NCBI RefSeq assembly: GCF_020404845.1
Contig: NZ_JAIOJZ010000016.1
Location: forward strand, 62,001 to 126,000
DNA length: 64,000 bases
Reading direction: 5' to 3'
DNA from: Streptomyces hyderabadensis
GTDB taxonomy: Bacteria; Actinomycetota; Actinomycetes; Streptomycetales; Streptomycetaceae
Part shown: positions 50,488 through 58,741 of the stretch, in pieces
Numbering within the stretch: the stretch's first letter is position 1
Layout: each line of letters starts with the position of its first letter
Notes under the pieces: model-generated
Database searches by the model: none
Seen by the model: the letters and a program-made list of their open reading frames with translations, nothing else
Told to the model about the DNA's origin: nothing
Position numbers and translations under genes: made by a program

Positions 50488-51323
50488 GAGCGGGTCTCCC
50501 GGATCTCCTGGGTGCAGCACTTGATGCCGCCACCGGCCTTGTGGAACTCGGACAGGTCGACGGGGACCGGCACGTAGCCCAGACCGGCGAGCCGGTCGGC
50601 CAGTGCCCGGGCCTCGGGCGCGATGAACACGTGCCGCCCGTCGGACACGGAGTTGAGCCCGAATGCCATCGCGTCCTCGCGGGTGGCGAGCACCGCGTCC
50701 GGGTAGAGCCGCTCCAGCACCTCCCGGCTGCCGGGCGAGAAGGCGCCGGGGTAGTAGGCGATGTTCCCGCCGTCCGCGTCCGACCCCTCCTCCAGTACGA
50801 ACAGCGCCGTGTCCAGGTGGTAGAAGTACGGGTCCACCAGGGTCAGCGAGATCACCGGCACGCCGAAGAACTCCTGCACCTCGCGATGGGCCGCACGGGT
50901 GGTGCGGAACCCCGTCCCGGCCAGGATCCAGCGGCCGGCCGGGACCAGGTCGCCCTCGCCCTCGCAGACCGACTCCGGATGGTGGACCTCGAAGCCCTCC
51001 GTCTTGAACCACGCCTCGAAGGGCACGGACTCCGGCCGCCGCTCGGGCGCGTGGAAGAGGGAGCCGAAGACCCGGCCCTCGACCACGACCGCGCAGTTCG
51101 CGGCGAAGACCATGTCGGGCAGGCCGGGGACCGGCGGGACGGTGTCCACGGTGTGCCCGTGGGCACGGTAGGTGTCGACCAGCGCCTGCCACTGGTCCAG
51201 GGCGCGGATGACGTCGACCGGTCGGTCGGTGCTCATCCACGGGTTGATCGCGTACTGCACGGCGAAGTGTCTGGGTTCGCAGACCACGAAGCGCCGCCGG
51301 CGCGGCACACGGGACTCGGGCAC
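50484..51323 (-). CDS. ddaH: Dimethylarginine dimethylaminohydrolase-like / amidinotransferase-fold protein
   Basis: A 279-residue guanidine-group-modifying enzyme. Motifs are PDMVFAANCAVVVEGRV, WILAGTGFRTTRAAHREV, YHLDTALFVL with the catalytic His, and a C-terminal GGGIKCCTQE with the nucleophilic Cys at 269 or 270. DDAH hydrolyses dimethylarginine to citrulline; in Streptomyces a related arrangement with rocD suggests arginine or a derivative converted to ornithine or citrulline. The GTG start at 51323 has GGAGG nine bases upstream. Confidence 0.88.
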   Translation of the reverse strand: MPESRVPRRRRFVVCEPRHFAVQYAINPWMSTDRPVDVIRALDQWQALVDTYRAHGHTVDTVPPVPGLPDMVFAANCAVVVEGRVFGSLFHAPERRPESVPFEAWFKTEGFEVHHPESVCEGEGDLVPAGRWILAGTGFRTTRAAHREVQEFFGVPVISLTLVDPYFYHLDTALFVLEEGSDADGGNIAYYPGAFSPGSREVLERLYPDAVLATREDAMAFGLNSVSDGRHVFIAPEARALADRLAGLGYVPVPVDLSEFHKAGGGIKCCTQEIRETRS

Positions 51324-51409
51324 GAAGGGGTACCTCCGCTCCTCACGGTGCGTGACTGGTGGTTGACACCACGGTAAGAAGTGACGGCCGAGCCCGACAA
51401 GCGACGAAA

Positions 51410-51436
51410 GCTGCGTGTTCCCGCAGCATCGCTGCG
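51410..51436. promoter_or_regulatory. Overlapping palindromes, likely Lrp operator for ddaH-rocD
   Basis: GCTGCG (51410-51415), CGCAGC (51422-51427) and GCTGCG (51431-51436) form two overlapping perfect dyads, with six- and three-base spacers; the two GCTGCG copies are 21 bases apart, two helical turns. The site sits between the Lrp gene and ddaH, about 90 bases before the ddaH start. Confidence 0.6.
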
Positions 51437-51448
51437 TTCTTCACCTGG

Positions 51449-51970
51449 TCAGCGCAGCTCTGCTGCGCCGTCCGCGTCGCCCGCGTCCTCCGGGGCGAGC
51501 AGGGCCGCCCCTGCCTCCGGACTGTCCGGGATCAGGTGGGACAGCACCATCACACTGATCGTCTTCCGGATGAACGGCTCCGCACGAATCCGCTCCAGCA
51601 CCTCCTCGAAGTGCTCCACGTCCCGGGCCCGCACGTGCAGCAGCGCGTCCGCGCCGCCGGTCACCGTCATCGCCGCGGTGATCTCGGGGTAGCCCCGCAC
51701 CACCTCCGCCAGCCGCCGCGGCGGCGCCGCCCCCTCGCAGTACACCTCCACGTACGCCTCCGTGCGCCAGCCCAGCGCGGAGGGCCGCACCGTCGCCGTG
51801 AACCCGGTGATCACGTCGGTCTCGCGCAGCCGGTCCACCCGGCGCTTGACCGCCGTCGAGGACAGTCCGATCTCCGCGCCGATCTCGGCGAAGGACGTCC
51901 TGGCGTTCTCCATCAGAGCGGTGACGATCTTCCGGTCGAGTTCGTCGAACGAAGCGGGCCTGCTGTTCAT
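51449..51970 (-). CDS. Lrp/AsnC-family regulator
   Basis: A 173-residue regulator with a winged HTH (FDELDRKIVTALMENARTSFAEIGAEIGLSSTAVKRRVD) and a RAM ligand domain (TGFTATVRPSALGWR to MVLSHLIPD). It probably senses an amino acid such as arginine or ornithine and controls ddaH-rocD just downstream. The ATG at 51970 lies six bases after TACAGT, which suggests a leaderless message; a GTG at 52000 is the alternative start. The C-terminal 18 residues are acidic and not conserved-looking. Confidence 0.9.
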   Translation of the reverse strand: MNSRPASFDELDRKIVTALMENARTSFAEIGAEIGLSSTAVKRRVDRLRETDVITGFTATVRPSALGWRTEAYVEVYCEGAAPPRRLAEVVRGYPEITAAMTVTGGADALLHVRARDVEHFEEVLERIRAEPFIRKTISVMVLSHLIPDSPEAGAALLAPEDAGDADGAAELR

Positions 51971-52047
51971 GCGGGCACTGTATCCAGCGGGTACGTCCAC
52001 GCCGGGCCCGTGTGCAGGCGTACGGATTGCTCCTACACTCCAGCCTC

Positions 52048-52806
52048 ATGCTGCGCGCCCTGGCTGTCGACGACGAACGCCCCACGCTCGAGGAACTCGT
52101 GTACCTGCTGAACGCCGACCCCCGCATCGGCACGGCGGAGGGAGCGAGCGACGCGACCGAGGCGCTGCGCCGCATCAACCGGGCCCTCGAGTCGGGCCCC
52201 GACGGGCCGGACGCCATCGACGTCGTCTTCCTCGACATCCAGATGCCGGGCCTGGACGGACTGGACCTCGCCCGGCTGCTCACCGGCTTCGCCCGGCCGC
52301 CGCTGGTCGTGTTCGTCACCGCGCACGAGGACTTCGCCGTCCAGGCCTTCGACCTCGACGCCGTCGACTACGTCCTCAAACCCGTGCGCCGGGAGCGGCT
52401 GGCCGAGGCGGTGCGCCGTGCCGTCGAGCAACGCGGCGCGACGCCGCCCCCGCCGCGGATACCCGTACACGAACCCGACCCCGACCACATCACCGTGGAA
52501 CTCGGCGGCGTCGCCCGCTTCGTCCCCGTCGACGACATCACCCACGTCGAGGCCCAGGGCGACTACGCCCGCCTGCACACCGAGCGTGGCAGCCACCTCG
52601 TCCGCATCCCCCTGTCCACCCTGGAGGAGCGCTGGCGGGCGCGCGGCTTCGTCCGCATCCACCGCCGCCACCTCGTCGCCCTGCGCCACATCGGCGAACT
52701 CCGCCTGGACGCCGGCACCGTCAGCGTCCTGGTCGGCTCCGAGGAACTCCAGGTCAGCCGCCGCCACGCCCGCGAGCTGCGGGACCTGCTCATGCGGAGG
52801 CCGTGA
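52048..52806 (+). CDS. LytTR-type response regulator
   Basis: A 252-residue response regulator with receiver Asp63 in VVFLDIQMPGLDG, Lys in VDYVLKPVRRE and a LytTR DNA-binding domain (HITVELGGVARFVPVDDITHVEAQGDYARLHT). The ATG at 52048 lies eight bases after TACACT, so a leaderless message is possible. It opens a four-gene operon (regulator, small membrane protein, solute symporter, sensor kinase) that resembles nutrient-sensing LytS/LytTR systems of the BtsSR/YpdAB type. Confidence 0.93.
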   Translation: MLRALAVDDERPTLEELVYLLNADPRIGTAEGASDATEALRRINRALESGPDGPDAIDVVFLDIQMPGLDGLDLARLLTGFARPPLVVFVTAHEDFAVQAFDLDAVDYVLKPVRRERLAEAVRRAVEQRGATPPPPRIPVHEPDPDHITVELGGVARFVPVDDITHVEAQGDYARLHTERGSHLVRIPLSTLEERWRARGFVRIHRRHLVALRHIGELRLDAGTVSVLVGSEELQVSRRHARELRDLLMRRP

Positions 52807-52809
52807 GCC

Positions 52810-53169
52810 GTGCCCCAGGACCCCGCCGAACGGCGCGTCACCGTCACCGGCCCGCCCAGGCGCACCGGCCGGGCCTCCGGCTACTACCGCCCGCGCACCG
52901 AGATCGACGAGCAGACCACCCTCGGCCACACCTACGTCCGCTCCCTCATGCGCAGCCAGCTGCGCGCCGGCCTCACCGTCCTGGCCGTCCTCGGCCTCCT
53001 GGTCGGGCCGCTGCCGCTGCTCTTCGCCGCGCTGCCCGACGCCCGCGGCCTGGAGTGGGCCGTCCTCGGCTTCGGCCTGTACGCGCCCCTGGTCCTCCTG
53101 GCCCGCTGGTACGTGCGCCGCGCCGAGCGCAACGAGCGCGACTTCGTGCGGCTCGTCGAGGACCGGTGA
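52810..53169 (+). CDS. Small two-helix membrane protein (DUF485-like)
   Basis: A 119-residue protein with two hydrophobic helices (GLTVLAVLGLLVGPLPLLFA and EWAVLGFGLYAPLVLLARWY). It resembles DUF485 partners encoded before acetate/solute:sodium symporters such as ActP. The N-terminal 45 residues are polar and basic. The GTG at 52810 lies three bases after the response-regulator stop. It is probably an accessory subunit of the next gene product. Confidence 0.8.
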   Translation: MPQDPAERRVTVTGPPRRTGRASGYYRPRTEIDEQTTLGHTYVRSLMRSQLRAGLTVLAVLGLLVGPLPLLFAALPDARGLEWAVLGFGLYAPLVLLARWYVRRAERNERDFVRLVEDR

Positions 53170-53197
53170 CCATGCCGGACCAGGCCGTGAAGGCGCC

Positions 53198-54949
53198 ATG
53201 AACTCCAGCTACGCGATACCCGCCGTCGCCCTCGTCGTCGTGGCCACCGTCCTCGTCGGCGCCTTCGGCCTGCGCATCTCCCGCACCACCTCCGACTTCT
53301 ACGTCGCCTCCCGCACCGTCGGCCCCCGTCTCAACGCCGCCGCCATCAGCGGCGAGTACCTCTCCGCCGCGTCCTTCCTCGGCATCGCGGGGCTGGTCCT
53401 CGTCCAGGGCCCCGACATGCTCTGGTACCCGGTCGGCTACACCGCCGGCTACCTCGTCCTGCTGCTGTTCGTCGCCGCCCCGCTGCGCCGCTCCGGCGCC
53501 TACACGCTGCCCGACTTCGCCGAGGCCCGGCTCGCCTCCCAGGGGGTGCGGCGGCTCGCGGGGGCGTTCGTCGTCGGGGTCGGCTGGCTGTACCTGCTGC
53601 CCCAGCTCCAGGGCGCCGGACTGACGCTGAACGTGCTCAGCGGGGCGCCCGACTGGCTGGGCGGGGTGATCGTCGCCGTCGTCGTCACGGCCATCGTGGC
53701 CGCCGGCGGCATGCGCAGCATCACCTTCGTCCAGGCCTTCCAGTTCTGGCTCAAACTCACCGCCCTGCTGGTCCCCGCCTTCTTCCTGGTGCTGGCCTGG
53801 CAGGCCGACGGCGCCCCCGGCCGCCCCTTCGACGAACCCGCCACCTTCCGCGAGCAGCGCTCCGTCCGGGTCGACGACAGCCTCACCCTCAAGCTCGACG
53901 AACCGCTGACCGTCACCGTCGACGGCACCGTGGACGGCCGCGCCCACGACGGCGACCGCGTCGCCCTGCCCGCCGGCACCCACCGCATCGAGGCCGGTGC
54001 CCGCCTCGTCTTCGCCGCGGACACCCCCGTCCCGGCCGCCGGACACGGCGCCGACGACGCCCTGTCCCCGTCCCGGGCCGAGAGCCGCACCGAACGCCCG
54101 CTGTACGCCACGTACGGCCTGATCCTGGCCACCTTCCTGGGCACCATGGGACTGCCGCACGTCGTGGTCCGCTTCTACACCAGCCCGCACGGCGTCGCCG
54201 CCCGCCGCACCACCGTCGCCGTGCTCGGCCTGATCGGTGCCTTCTACCTGCTGCCGCCCCTCTACGGCGCCCTCGGCCGCCTCTACGCCCCCGAGCTGAC
54301 CCTCACCGGGGACGCCGACGCCGCGGTCCTGCTGCTGCCCGACCGGGTGATCGGGGGAGTGGGCGGCGACCTGCTGGGCGCGCTGGTCGCGGGCGGTGCC
54401 TTCGCCGCGTTCCTGTCCACCGCGTCGGGGCTCACCATGGCCGTGGCGGGCGTCCTCACCCAGGACGTGCTGCCCTCCCGCGCCGTGCGCCACTTCCGGC
54501 TGGGCACCCTGCTCGCCATGGCCGTGCCGCTGGTCGCGAGCGCGCTGGTCGGCGGACTGCCGGTCGCCGACGCGGTCGGACTCGCCTTCGCCGTGTCCGC
54601 CTCCTCCTTCTGCCCGCTCCTGGTCCTCGGCATCTGGTGGCGGCGGCTGACCCCGCCGGGCGCGGCCGCCGGGATGCTGGTGGGCGGCGGCTCGGCCCTG
54701 CTCGCCGTCGCCGCCACCATGGGCGGCTTCCCGGGCGGCGGCGGATCGCTGCACGCGCTGCTGGCCTGGCCCGCCCTGTGGTCGGTGCCGCTGGGCTTCC
54801 TCACCATGGTGCTGGTCTCCCTGGCCACCCCGGGCCGGGTGCCGGCCGGGACGGCGGCGATCCTGGCCCGCTTCCACCTGCCGGAGGAGCTGGGCGCCGA
54901 GGAGCTGCGCCCCGACGATCCCGATCCGCACGTGAAGGCGGTGCCGTGA
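53198..54949 (+). CDS. Sodium:solute symporter (SSS family, ActP-like) with soluble insertion
   Basis: A 583-residue SSS transporter with about 13 membrane helices; family stretches are TSDFYVASRTVGPRLNAAAI SGEYLSAASFLGIAG in two parts, and VVRFYTSPHGVAARR. Between helices, residues about 205-300 form a soluble, Asp-rich insertion (RVDDSLTLKLDEPLTV, TVDGRAHDGDRVALPAG) that is not typical of short symporters and might bind a ligand outside the cell. The ATG at 53198 follows GAAGG. It lies between the two-component genes, so it may transport or help sense the signal, possibly acetate, pyruvate or another monocarboxylate. Confidence 0.9.
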   Translation: MNSSYAIPAVALVVVATVLVGAFGLRISRTTSDFYVASRTVGPRLNAAAISGEYLSAASFLGIAGLVLVQGPDMLWYPVGYTAGYLVLLLFVAAPLRRSGAYTLPDFAEARLASQGVRRLAGAFVVGVGWLYLLPQLQGAGLTLNVLSGAPDWLGGVIVAVVVTAIVAAGGMRSITFVQAFQFWLKLTALLVPAFFLVLAWQADGAPGRPFDEPATFREQRSVRVDDSLTLKLDEPLTVTVDGTVDGRAHDGDRVALPAGTHRIEAGARLVFAADTPVPAAGHGADDALSPSRAESRTERPLYATYGLILATFLGTMGLPHVVVRFYTSPHGVAARRTTVAVLGLIGAFYLLPPLYGALGRLYAPELTLTGDADAAVLLLPDRVIGGVGGDLLGALVAGGAFAAFLSTASGLTMAVAGVLTQDVLPSRAVRHFRLGTLLAMAVPLVASALVGGLPVADAVGLAFAVSASSFCPLLVLGIWWRRLTPPGAAAGMLVGGGSALLAVAATMGGFPGGGGSLHALLAWPALWSVPLGFLTMVLVSLATPGRVPAGTAAILARFHLPEELGAEELRPDDPDPHVKAVP

Positions 54950-56163
54950 GCGGTTCCCTGAGCGGCTTCCTGGCGGGCCTGGCCGTCGCCCTGCTCCCCC
55001 TGCTGGCCGCCGGTTTCTGGCTGGGACGGCGCACGGCCCGGCCGCAGCACCTCGGCGGCCTGGGCACCCCGGTCGAGCACGCCACCTTCCAGACCCTGCA
55101 CACCGCCTCCCTGGCCACGCCCCCGCTGCGGGCGGGCCTGACCGAGGAGACCGCCGGGAAGTCGGCCCGCAAGCTGCGCTCGCTGCTGGGCACCGACGCG
55201 CTGTGCCTGACCGACCGCAAGGAGGTCCTGGTCTGGGACGGCGTCGGCACCCACCACCGCGCCGAGATCATGGAACGCCTCGCCGGGCCGCTGGAGACCG
55301 GCCGCGGCGAGGCCTTCCGGCTCACCTGCGACACCCCGGACTGCACGGTGCGCTGGGCCGTCGTCGCCCCGCTCACCGTCGACGACCGGGTGCACGGCGC
55401 CCTCGTCGCCTGCGCCCCGCGCGAGTCCGCCGTGCTGGTCCGAGCGGCCGGGGAGGTGGCCCGCTGGGTCTCCGTCCAGCTGGAGCTGGCCGACCTCGAC
55501 CAGTCCCGCACCCGGCTCATCGAGGCCGAGATCAAGGCCCTGCGCGCCCAGATCTCCCCGCACTTCATCTTCAACTCGCTCGCGGTGATCGCGTCCTTCG
55601 TGCGCACCGACCCCGAGCGCGCCCGCGAGCTGCTCCTGGAGTTCGCCGACTTCACCCGCTACTCGTTCCGCAGGCACGGCGACTTCACCACCCTCGCCGA
55701 CGAGCTGCACGCCATCGACCACTACCTGGCGCTGGTGCGGGCCCGCTTCGGCGACCGCCTCGCCGTCACCCTCCAGGTCGCCCCCGAGGTGCTGCCGGTC
55801 GCGCTGCCCTTCCTCTGTCTGCAGCCACTCGTCGAGAACGCCGTCAAGCACGGCCTGGAGGGCAAGTCAGACCGGTGCCGCATCCAGATCACCGCCCAGG
55901 ACGCGGGTGCCGAGGCCCTGGTCGTCATCGAGGACGACGGCGCCGGCATGGACCCGGACCTGCTGCGCCGCATCCTCGCGCGCGAGGTGAGCCCGTCCGG
56001 CGGCATCGGGCTGTCCAACGTCGACGACCGCCTCCGCCAGGTCTACGGAGACGACCACGGCCTCGTCATCGAGACGGCCGTCGGCGCGGGCATGAAGATC
56101 ACGGTCCGGCTGCCGAAGTACCAGCCGGGCGTGCACTCGGCGGGCCGGCTCGGCCGCGAGTGA
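54946..56163 (+). CDS. LytS-like sensor histidine kinase
   Basis: A 405-residue kinase with one N-terminal membrane segment (FLAGLAVALLPLLAAGFWLG), a GAF-like sensor domain (about 65-185), a His_kinase domain with His206 in QISPHFIFNSLAV, and a HATPase domain (LQPLVENAVKHGL, DDGAGMDPD, SGGIGLSNVDDRL). The GTG start overlaps the symporter stop (GTGA). Only one membrane helix is present, unlike the five to seven of typical LytS, so the signal may come from inside the cell or through the co-encoded symporter. Confidence 0.92.
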   Translation: MSGSLSGFLAGLAVALLPLLAAGFWLGRRTARPQHLGGLGTPVEHATFQTLHTASLATPPLRAGLTEETAGKSARKLRSLLGTDALCLTDRKEVLVWDGVGTHHRAEIMERLAGPLETGRGEAFRLTCDTPDCTVRWAVVAPLTVDDRVHGALVACAPRESAVLVRAAGEVARWVSVQLELADLDQSRTRLIEAEIKALRAQISPHFIFNSLAVIASFVRTDPERARELLLEFADFTRYSFRRHGDFTTLADELHAIDHYLALVRARFGDRLAVTLQVAPEVLPVALPFLCLQPLVENAVKHGLEGKSDRCRIQITAQDAGAEALVVIEDDGAGMDPDLLRRILAREVSPSGGIGLSNVDDRLRQVYGDDHGLVIETAVGAGMKITVRLPKYQPGVHSAGRLGRE

Positions 56164-56184
56164 GCGGGGCGCCCCGGGCGGGGC

Positions 56185-56355
56185 TCAGGCGCTGCGGGTG
56201 GCCACCAGCCCCAGGGTGATCAGACCGAGCACGACCCAGCCGAACCACAGCCAGCCGTTGCTCCCGAGGGCCACCGTGTACGCCGTCACCGCGACGAGGC
56301 CGCCGATGGTGAGCGCCCCCATCGTCTTCGTCGAACTGTCCGTGGAACCGGGCAT
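56185..56355 (-). CDS. Small membrane protein
   Basis: A 56-residue protein with two hydrophobic segments (MGALTIGGLVAVTAYTVALG and WLWFGWVVLGLITLGLVATR). No family is recognised. The ATG at 56355 is preferred over ATG 56388 because GAGGAGGG lies seven bases upstream of it. It is 43 bases downstream of ctaG on the same strand, so it may be a small partner of cytochrome oxidase assembly. Confidence 0.65.
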   Translation of the reverse strand: MPGSTDSSTKTMGALTIGGLVAVTAYTVALGSNGWLWFGWVVLGLITLGLVATRSA

Positions 56356-56398
56356 CGCAACACCCTCCTCGTGTCCGTTGCCCTCCATGGTGCCCCGT

Positions 56399-57349
56399 TC
56401 AGCCGCCGCGTGTGTTCAGTGAGGCGAGGTAGGCGTTGTAGGCCGCGAGTTCCTTGTCGCCGTCGCGGTCGGCGGCCCGGTCGCTGCGCCGGGCCCGGCG
56501 CTCCTCGGAGGCGTACCACTGGAAGAGCAGCGCGAGCAGCACCAGGACGGACGGGACCTCGCTGAAGGCCCAGGCGATGCCACCGGCCGCGTTCTGGTCG
56601 GAGAGGGCGTCGATGCCGAGCGAGGCGGGCGGGTTCTTGAACGTCTCCACCATCGGGGAGGAGGCCATCATCAGCGCGATGCCGAAGAACGCGTGGAACG
56701 GCATGCCCGCGAACAGCTCCAGCATCCGCATCAGGTAACCGGGCCGGTGCGGGCCGGGGTCCACGCCCATGATCGGCCAGAAGAACACCAGGCCGACGGC
56801 GAGGAAGTGCACCATCATCCCGATGTGACCGGCCTGGGAGCCCATCAGGGTGTCGAACAGGGGGGTGAAGTACAGGGCGTACAGGCTCGCGATGAACAGC
56901 GGGATGGTGAACGCCGGGTGCGTGATGATCCGCATGTAGCGGCTGTGCAGCAGCATCAGCAGCAGCTCGCGGGGCCCCTTGCGGCCGCGGCCCGCCGGGG
57001 GCAGGGCGCGCAGGGCCAGCGTGATCGGCGCGCCGAGCAGCAGCAGGATGGGCGACACCATGCTGATCACCATGTGCTGGACCATGTGCACGCTGAACAT
57101 GACCATGCCGTAGTCGTTCAGCTTGGTGCACATCATCAGGGCGACGCTCAGCACACCGGCCACGAAGGCCGCGGTCCGGCCGACCGGCCACTTGTCACCG
57201 CGCCGCACCAGACGGACGACGGCCCAGCCGTACAGCGCCAGCCCCAGCAGGCAGGCGACGAGGAAGAAGGGATCCGCCGACCAGGCGAGGCCTCGCCCCA
57301 GCGTGAACGGCGGCAGATCCATCGTCATGCCGTGCCCGCTGTGATCCAT
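56399..57349 (-). CDS. ctaG: Cytochrome c oxidase assembly factor CtaG (caa3 type)
   Basis: A 316-residue membrane protein with about seven helices of the caa3_CtaG family: HMVQHMVISMVSPILLLLGAP, ITHPAFTIPLFIASLYALYFTP, HFLAVGLVFFWPIMGVDPGP and MPFHAFFGIALMM, with several conserved His and Met residues fit for copper. The N-terminus MDHSGHGMTMD is His/Met-rich, also suggesting copper binding. The ATG at 57349 has AGGAG upstream; the longer open frame is not coding. Confidence 0.93.
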   Translation of the reverse strand: MDHSGHGMTMDLPPFTLGRGLAWSADPFFLVACLLGLALYGWAVVRLVRRGDKWPVGRTAAFVAGVLSVALMMCTKLNDYGMVMFSVHMVQHMVISMVSPILLLLGAPITLALRALPPAGRGRKGPRELLLMLLHSRYMRIITHPAFTIPLFIASLYALYFTPLFDTLMGSQAGHIGMMVHFLAVGLVFFWPIMGVDPGPHRPGYLMRMLELFAGMPFHAFFGIALMMASSPMVETFKNPPASLGIDALSDQNAAGGIAWAFSEVPSVLVLLALLFQWYASEERRARRSDRAADRDGDKELAAYNAYLASLNTRGG

Positions 57350-57414
57350 CCGCCCGCTCCTGTTTCGTGGGGGTTGAGCGCGGTTGAACGCCGCTTGTCC
57401 GAAGCAAGCGTAGA

Positions 57415-57448
57415 ACCGCCCCCGGTAGCATTCTTCACCGGGGGCGGT
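57415..57448 (-). terminator. 12-bp hairpin downstream of pfkA
   Basis: Arms 57415-57426 and 57437-57448 pair perfectly around a ten-base loop containing TTCTTC. It lies about 100 bases beyond the pfkA stop on the minus strand and upstream of ctaG. Confidence 0.6.
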
Positions 57449-57451
57449 ACA

Positions 57452-57495
57452 GCGCCCCGTCAGGGGCGCGGGGAACTGCGCGATCAACCACAACG
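57452..57495 (+). repeat. Dispersed Streptomyces intergenic repeat, copy 1
   Basis: GCGCCCC-GTCA-GGGGCGC (57452-57469) leads into a conserved core at 57461-57495 containing GCGCGGGGAACTGCGCGA. Its reverse complement occurs at 63600-63634, with 32 of 35 bases the same. I recognise this core as a common intergenic sequence in Streptomyces genomes. Here it sits in the 200-base gap between pfkA and ctaG. Confidence 0.75.
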
Positions 57496-57549
57496 AACCC
57501 GCAGTCCGCGAAGAACCGGTGGACCCGAGTCCTTATCGGCCCCGCGAAC

Positions 57550-58575
57550 TCACAGAACGCACTCCGCCTCCGCGTACCGCGCGTCCGGCACCGTCTTCAA
57601 CGACTCCACCGCGTCGGCCAGCGACACCATCTCGATGTCCGTCCCGCGCAGGGCCGTCATCTTCCCGAACTCCCCGCGGTGCACCGCCTCCACCGCGTGC
57701 CACCCGAACCGCGTCGCCAGCACCCGGTCGTACGCCGTCGGCGTCCCGCCGCGCTGCACGTGCCCGAGTATCACCGGCCGGGCCTCCTTGCCGAGCCGTT
57801 CCTCCAGCTCGACGGAGAGCTGGCGGGCGATGCCGGCGAAGCGCTCGTGGCCGTAGACGTCCTTGCCGCCCTCGTCGAAGTCCATGGTCCCGGCCTTCGG
57901 CTTGGCGCCCTCCGCGGCCACCACGATCGCGAACCGCTTGCCCGCGGAGAAGCGCTCGCCGACCTTCGCGGTCAGCTCCTCGATGTCGAAGGGCCGCTCC
58001 GGGACGACGACCGCGTGCGCGCCGGCCGCCATGCCCGAGTGCAGCGCGATCCAGCCGGTGTGCCGGCCCATGACCTCGACGATCAGCACCCGCTGGTGCG
58101 ACTCGGCGGTGGTCTTCAGCCGGTCCAGGGCCTCGGTGGCGACGGTCACGGCGGTGTCGAAGCCGAAGGTGACGTCGGTGACCGCTATGTCGTTGTCGAT
58201 GGTCTTCGGCACGCCCACGATCGGCAGGCCGTTGTCGGACAGCAGCCGGGCCGCCTTGAGCGTGCCCTCGCCGCCGATCGGGATGATCGCGTCGAGGCCC
58301 AGCTCCTCGACGTGGCCGCGGGCGCGCTCCACGCCGTCCCGCAGGTGCTCGGGGCGGACCCGGGAGGAGCCGAGGATGGTGCCGCCGCGGGCCAGGATGC
58401 CGCCGACCGCGTCCAGGTCGAGCTTGAGGTAGTCGCACTCCAGGAGGCCCTTCCAGCCGTCCCGGAAACCGATGACCTCGTCGCCGTGGTCGACGACGGC
58501 GCGGTGCACGACGGACCGGATGACGGCGTTCAGGCCGGGGCAGTCGCCGCCGGACGTGAGGACACCAATGCGCAT
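57550..58575 (-). CDS. pfkA: 6-phosphofructokinase
   Basis: A 341-residue PFK that phosphorylates fructose-6-phosphate. Key stretches are LTSGGDCPGLNAVIR, GGEGT (101-105), PKTIDND (123-129, catalytic Asp127), MGRHTGWIA and GHVQRGGTP. Gly104 is the ATP-type residue, while Lys124 is the one found in PPi enzymes; this mixed pair is known in ATP-dependent Streptomyces PFKs, so ATP use is expected. The ATG at 58575 follows GAGAAGG. It is a single-gene unit with its own terminator. Confidence 0.96.
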   Translation of the reverse strand: MRIGVLTSGGDCPGLNAVIRSVVHRAVVDHGDEVIGFRDGWKGLLECDYLKLDLDAVGGILARGGTILGSSRVRPEHLRDGVERARGHVEELGLDAIIPIGGEGTLKAARLLSDNGLPIVGVPKTIDNDIAVTDVTFGFDTAVTVATEALDRLKTTAESHQRVLIVEVMGRHTGWIALHSGMAAGAHAVVVPERPFDIEELTAKVGERFSAGKRFAIVVAAEGAKPKAGTMDFDEGGKDVYGHERFAGIARQLSVELEERLGKEARPVILGHVQRGGTPTAYDRVLATRFGWHAVEAVHRGEFGKMTALRGTDIEMVSLADAVESLKTVPDARYAEAECVL

Positions 58576-58741
58576 AGCCCGAAATACCTTCTCAACGTGG
58601 CACGGGTCCGGACCGCGCTGTCCGGCTCGATCCCCGCCACCCTAGCGGTACGAGGGGGCGGGGCCGAACCACGCGTCCGCCTACTGGACGCACCCGCTCA
58701 CCTGTGCGGATGCCTCATCAGACGGGTCCCGGGGGAGGGGC

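Noticed and set aside
57550..58575. PPi-dependent phosphofructokinase because of Lys124
   Set aside because: Gly104 is the ATP-type residue, and Streptomyces enzymes with Gly104 and Lys124 are known to use ATP.
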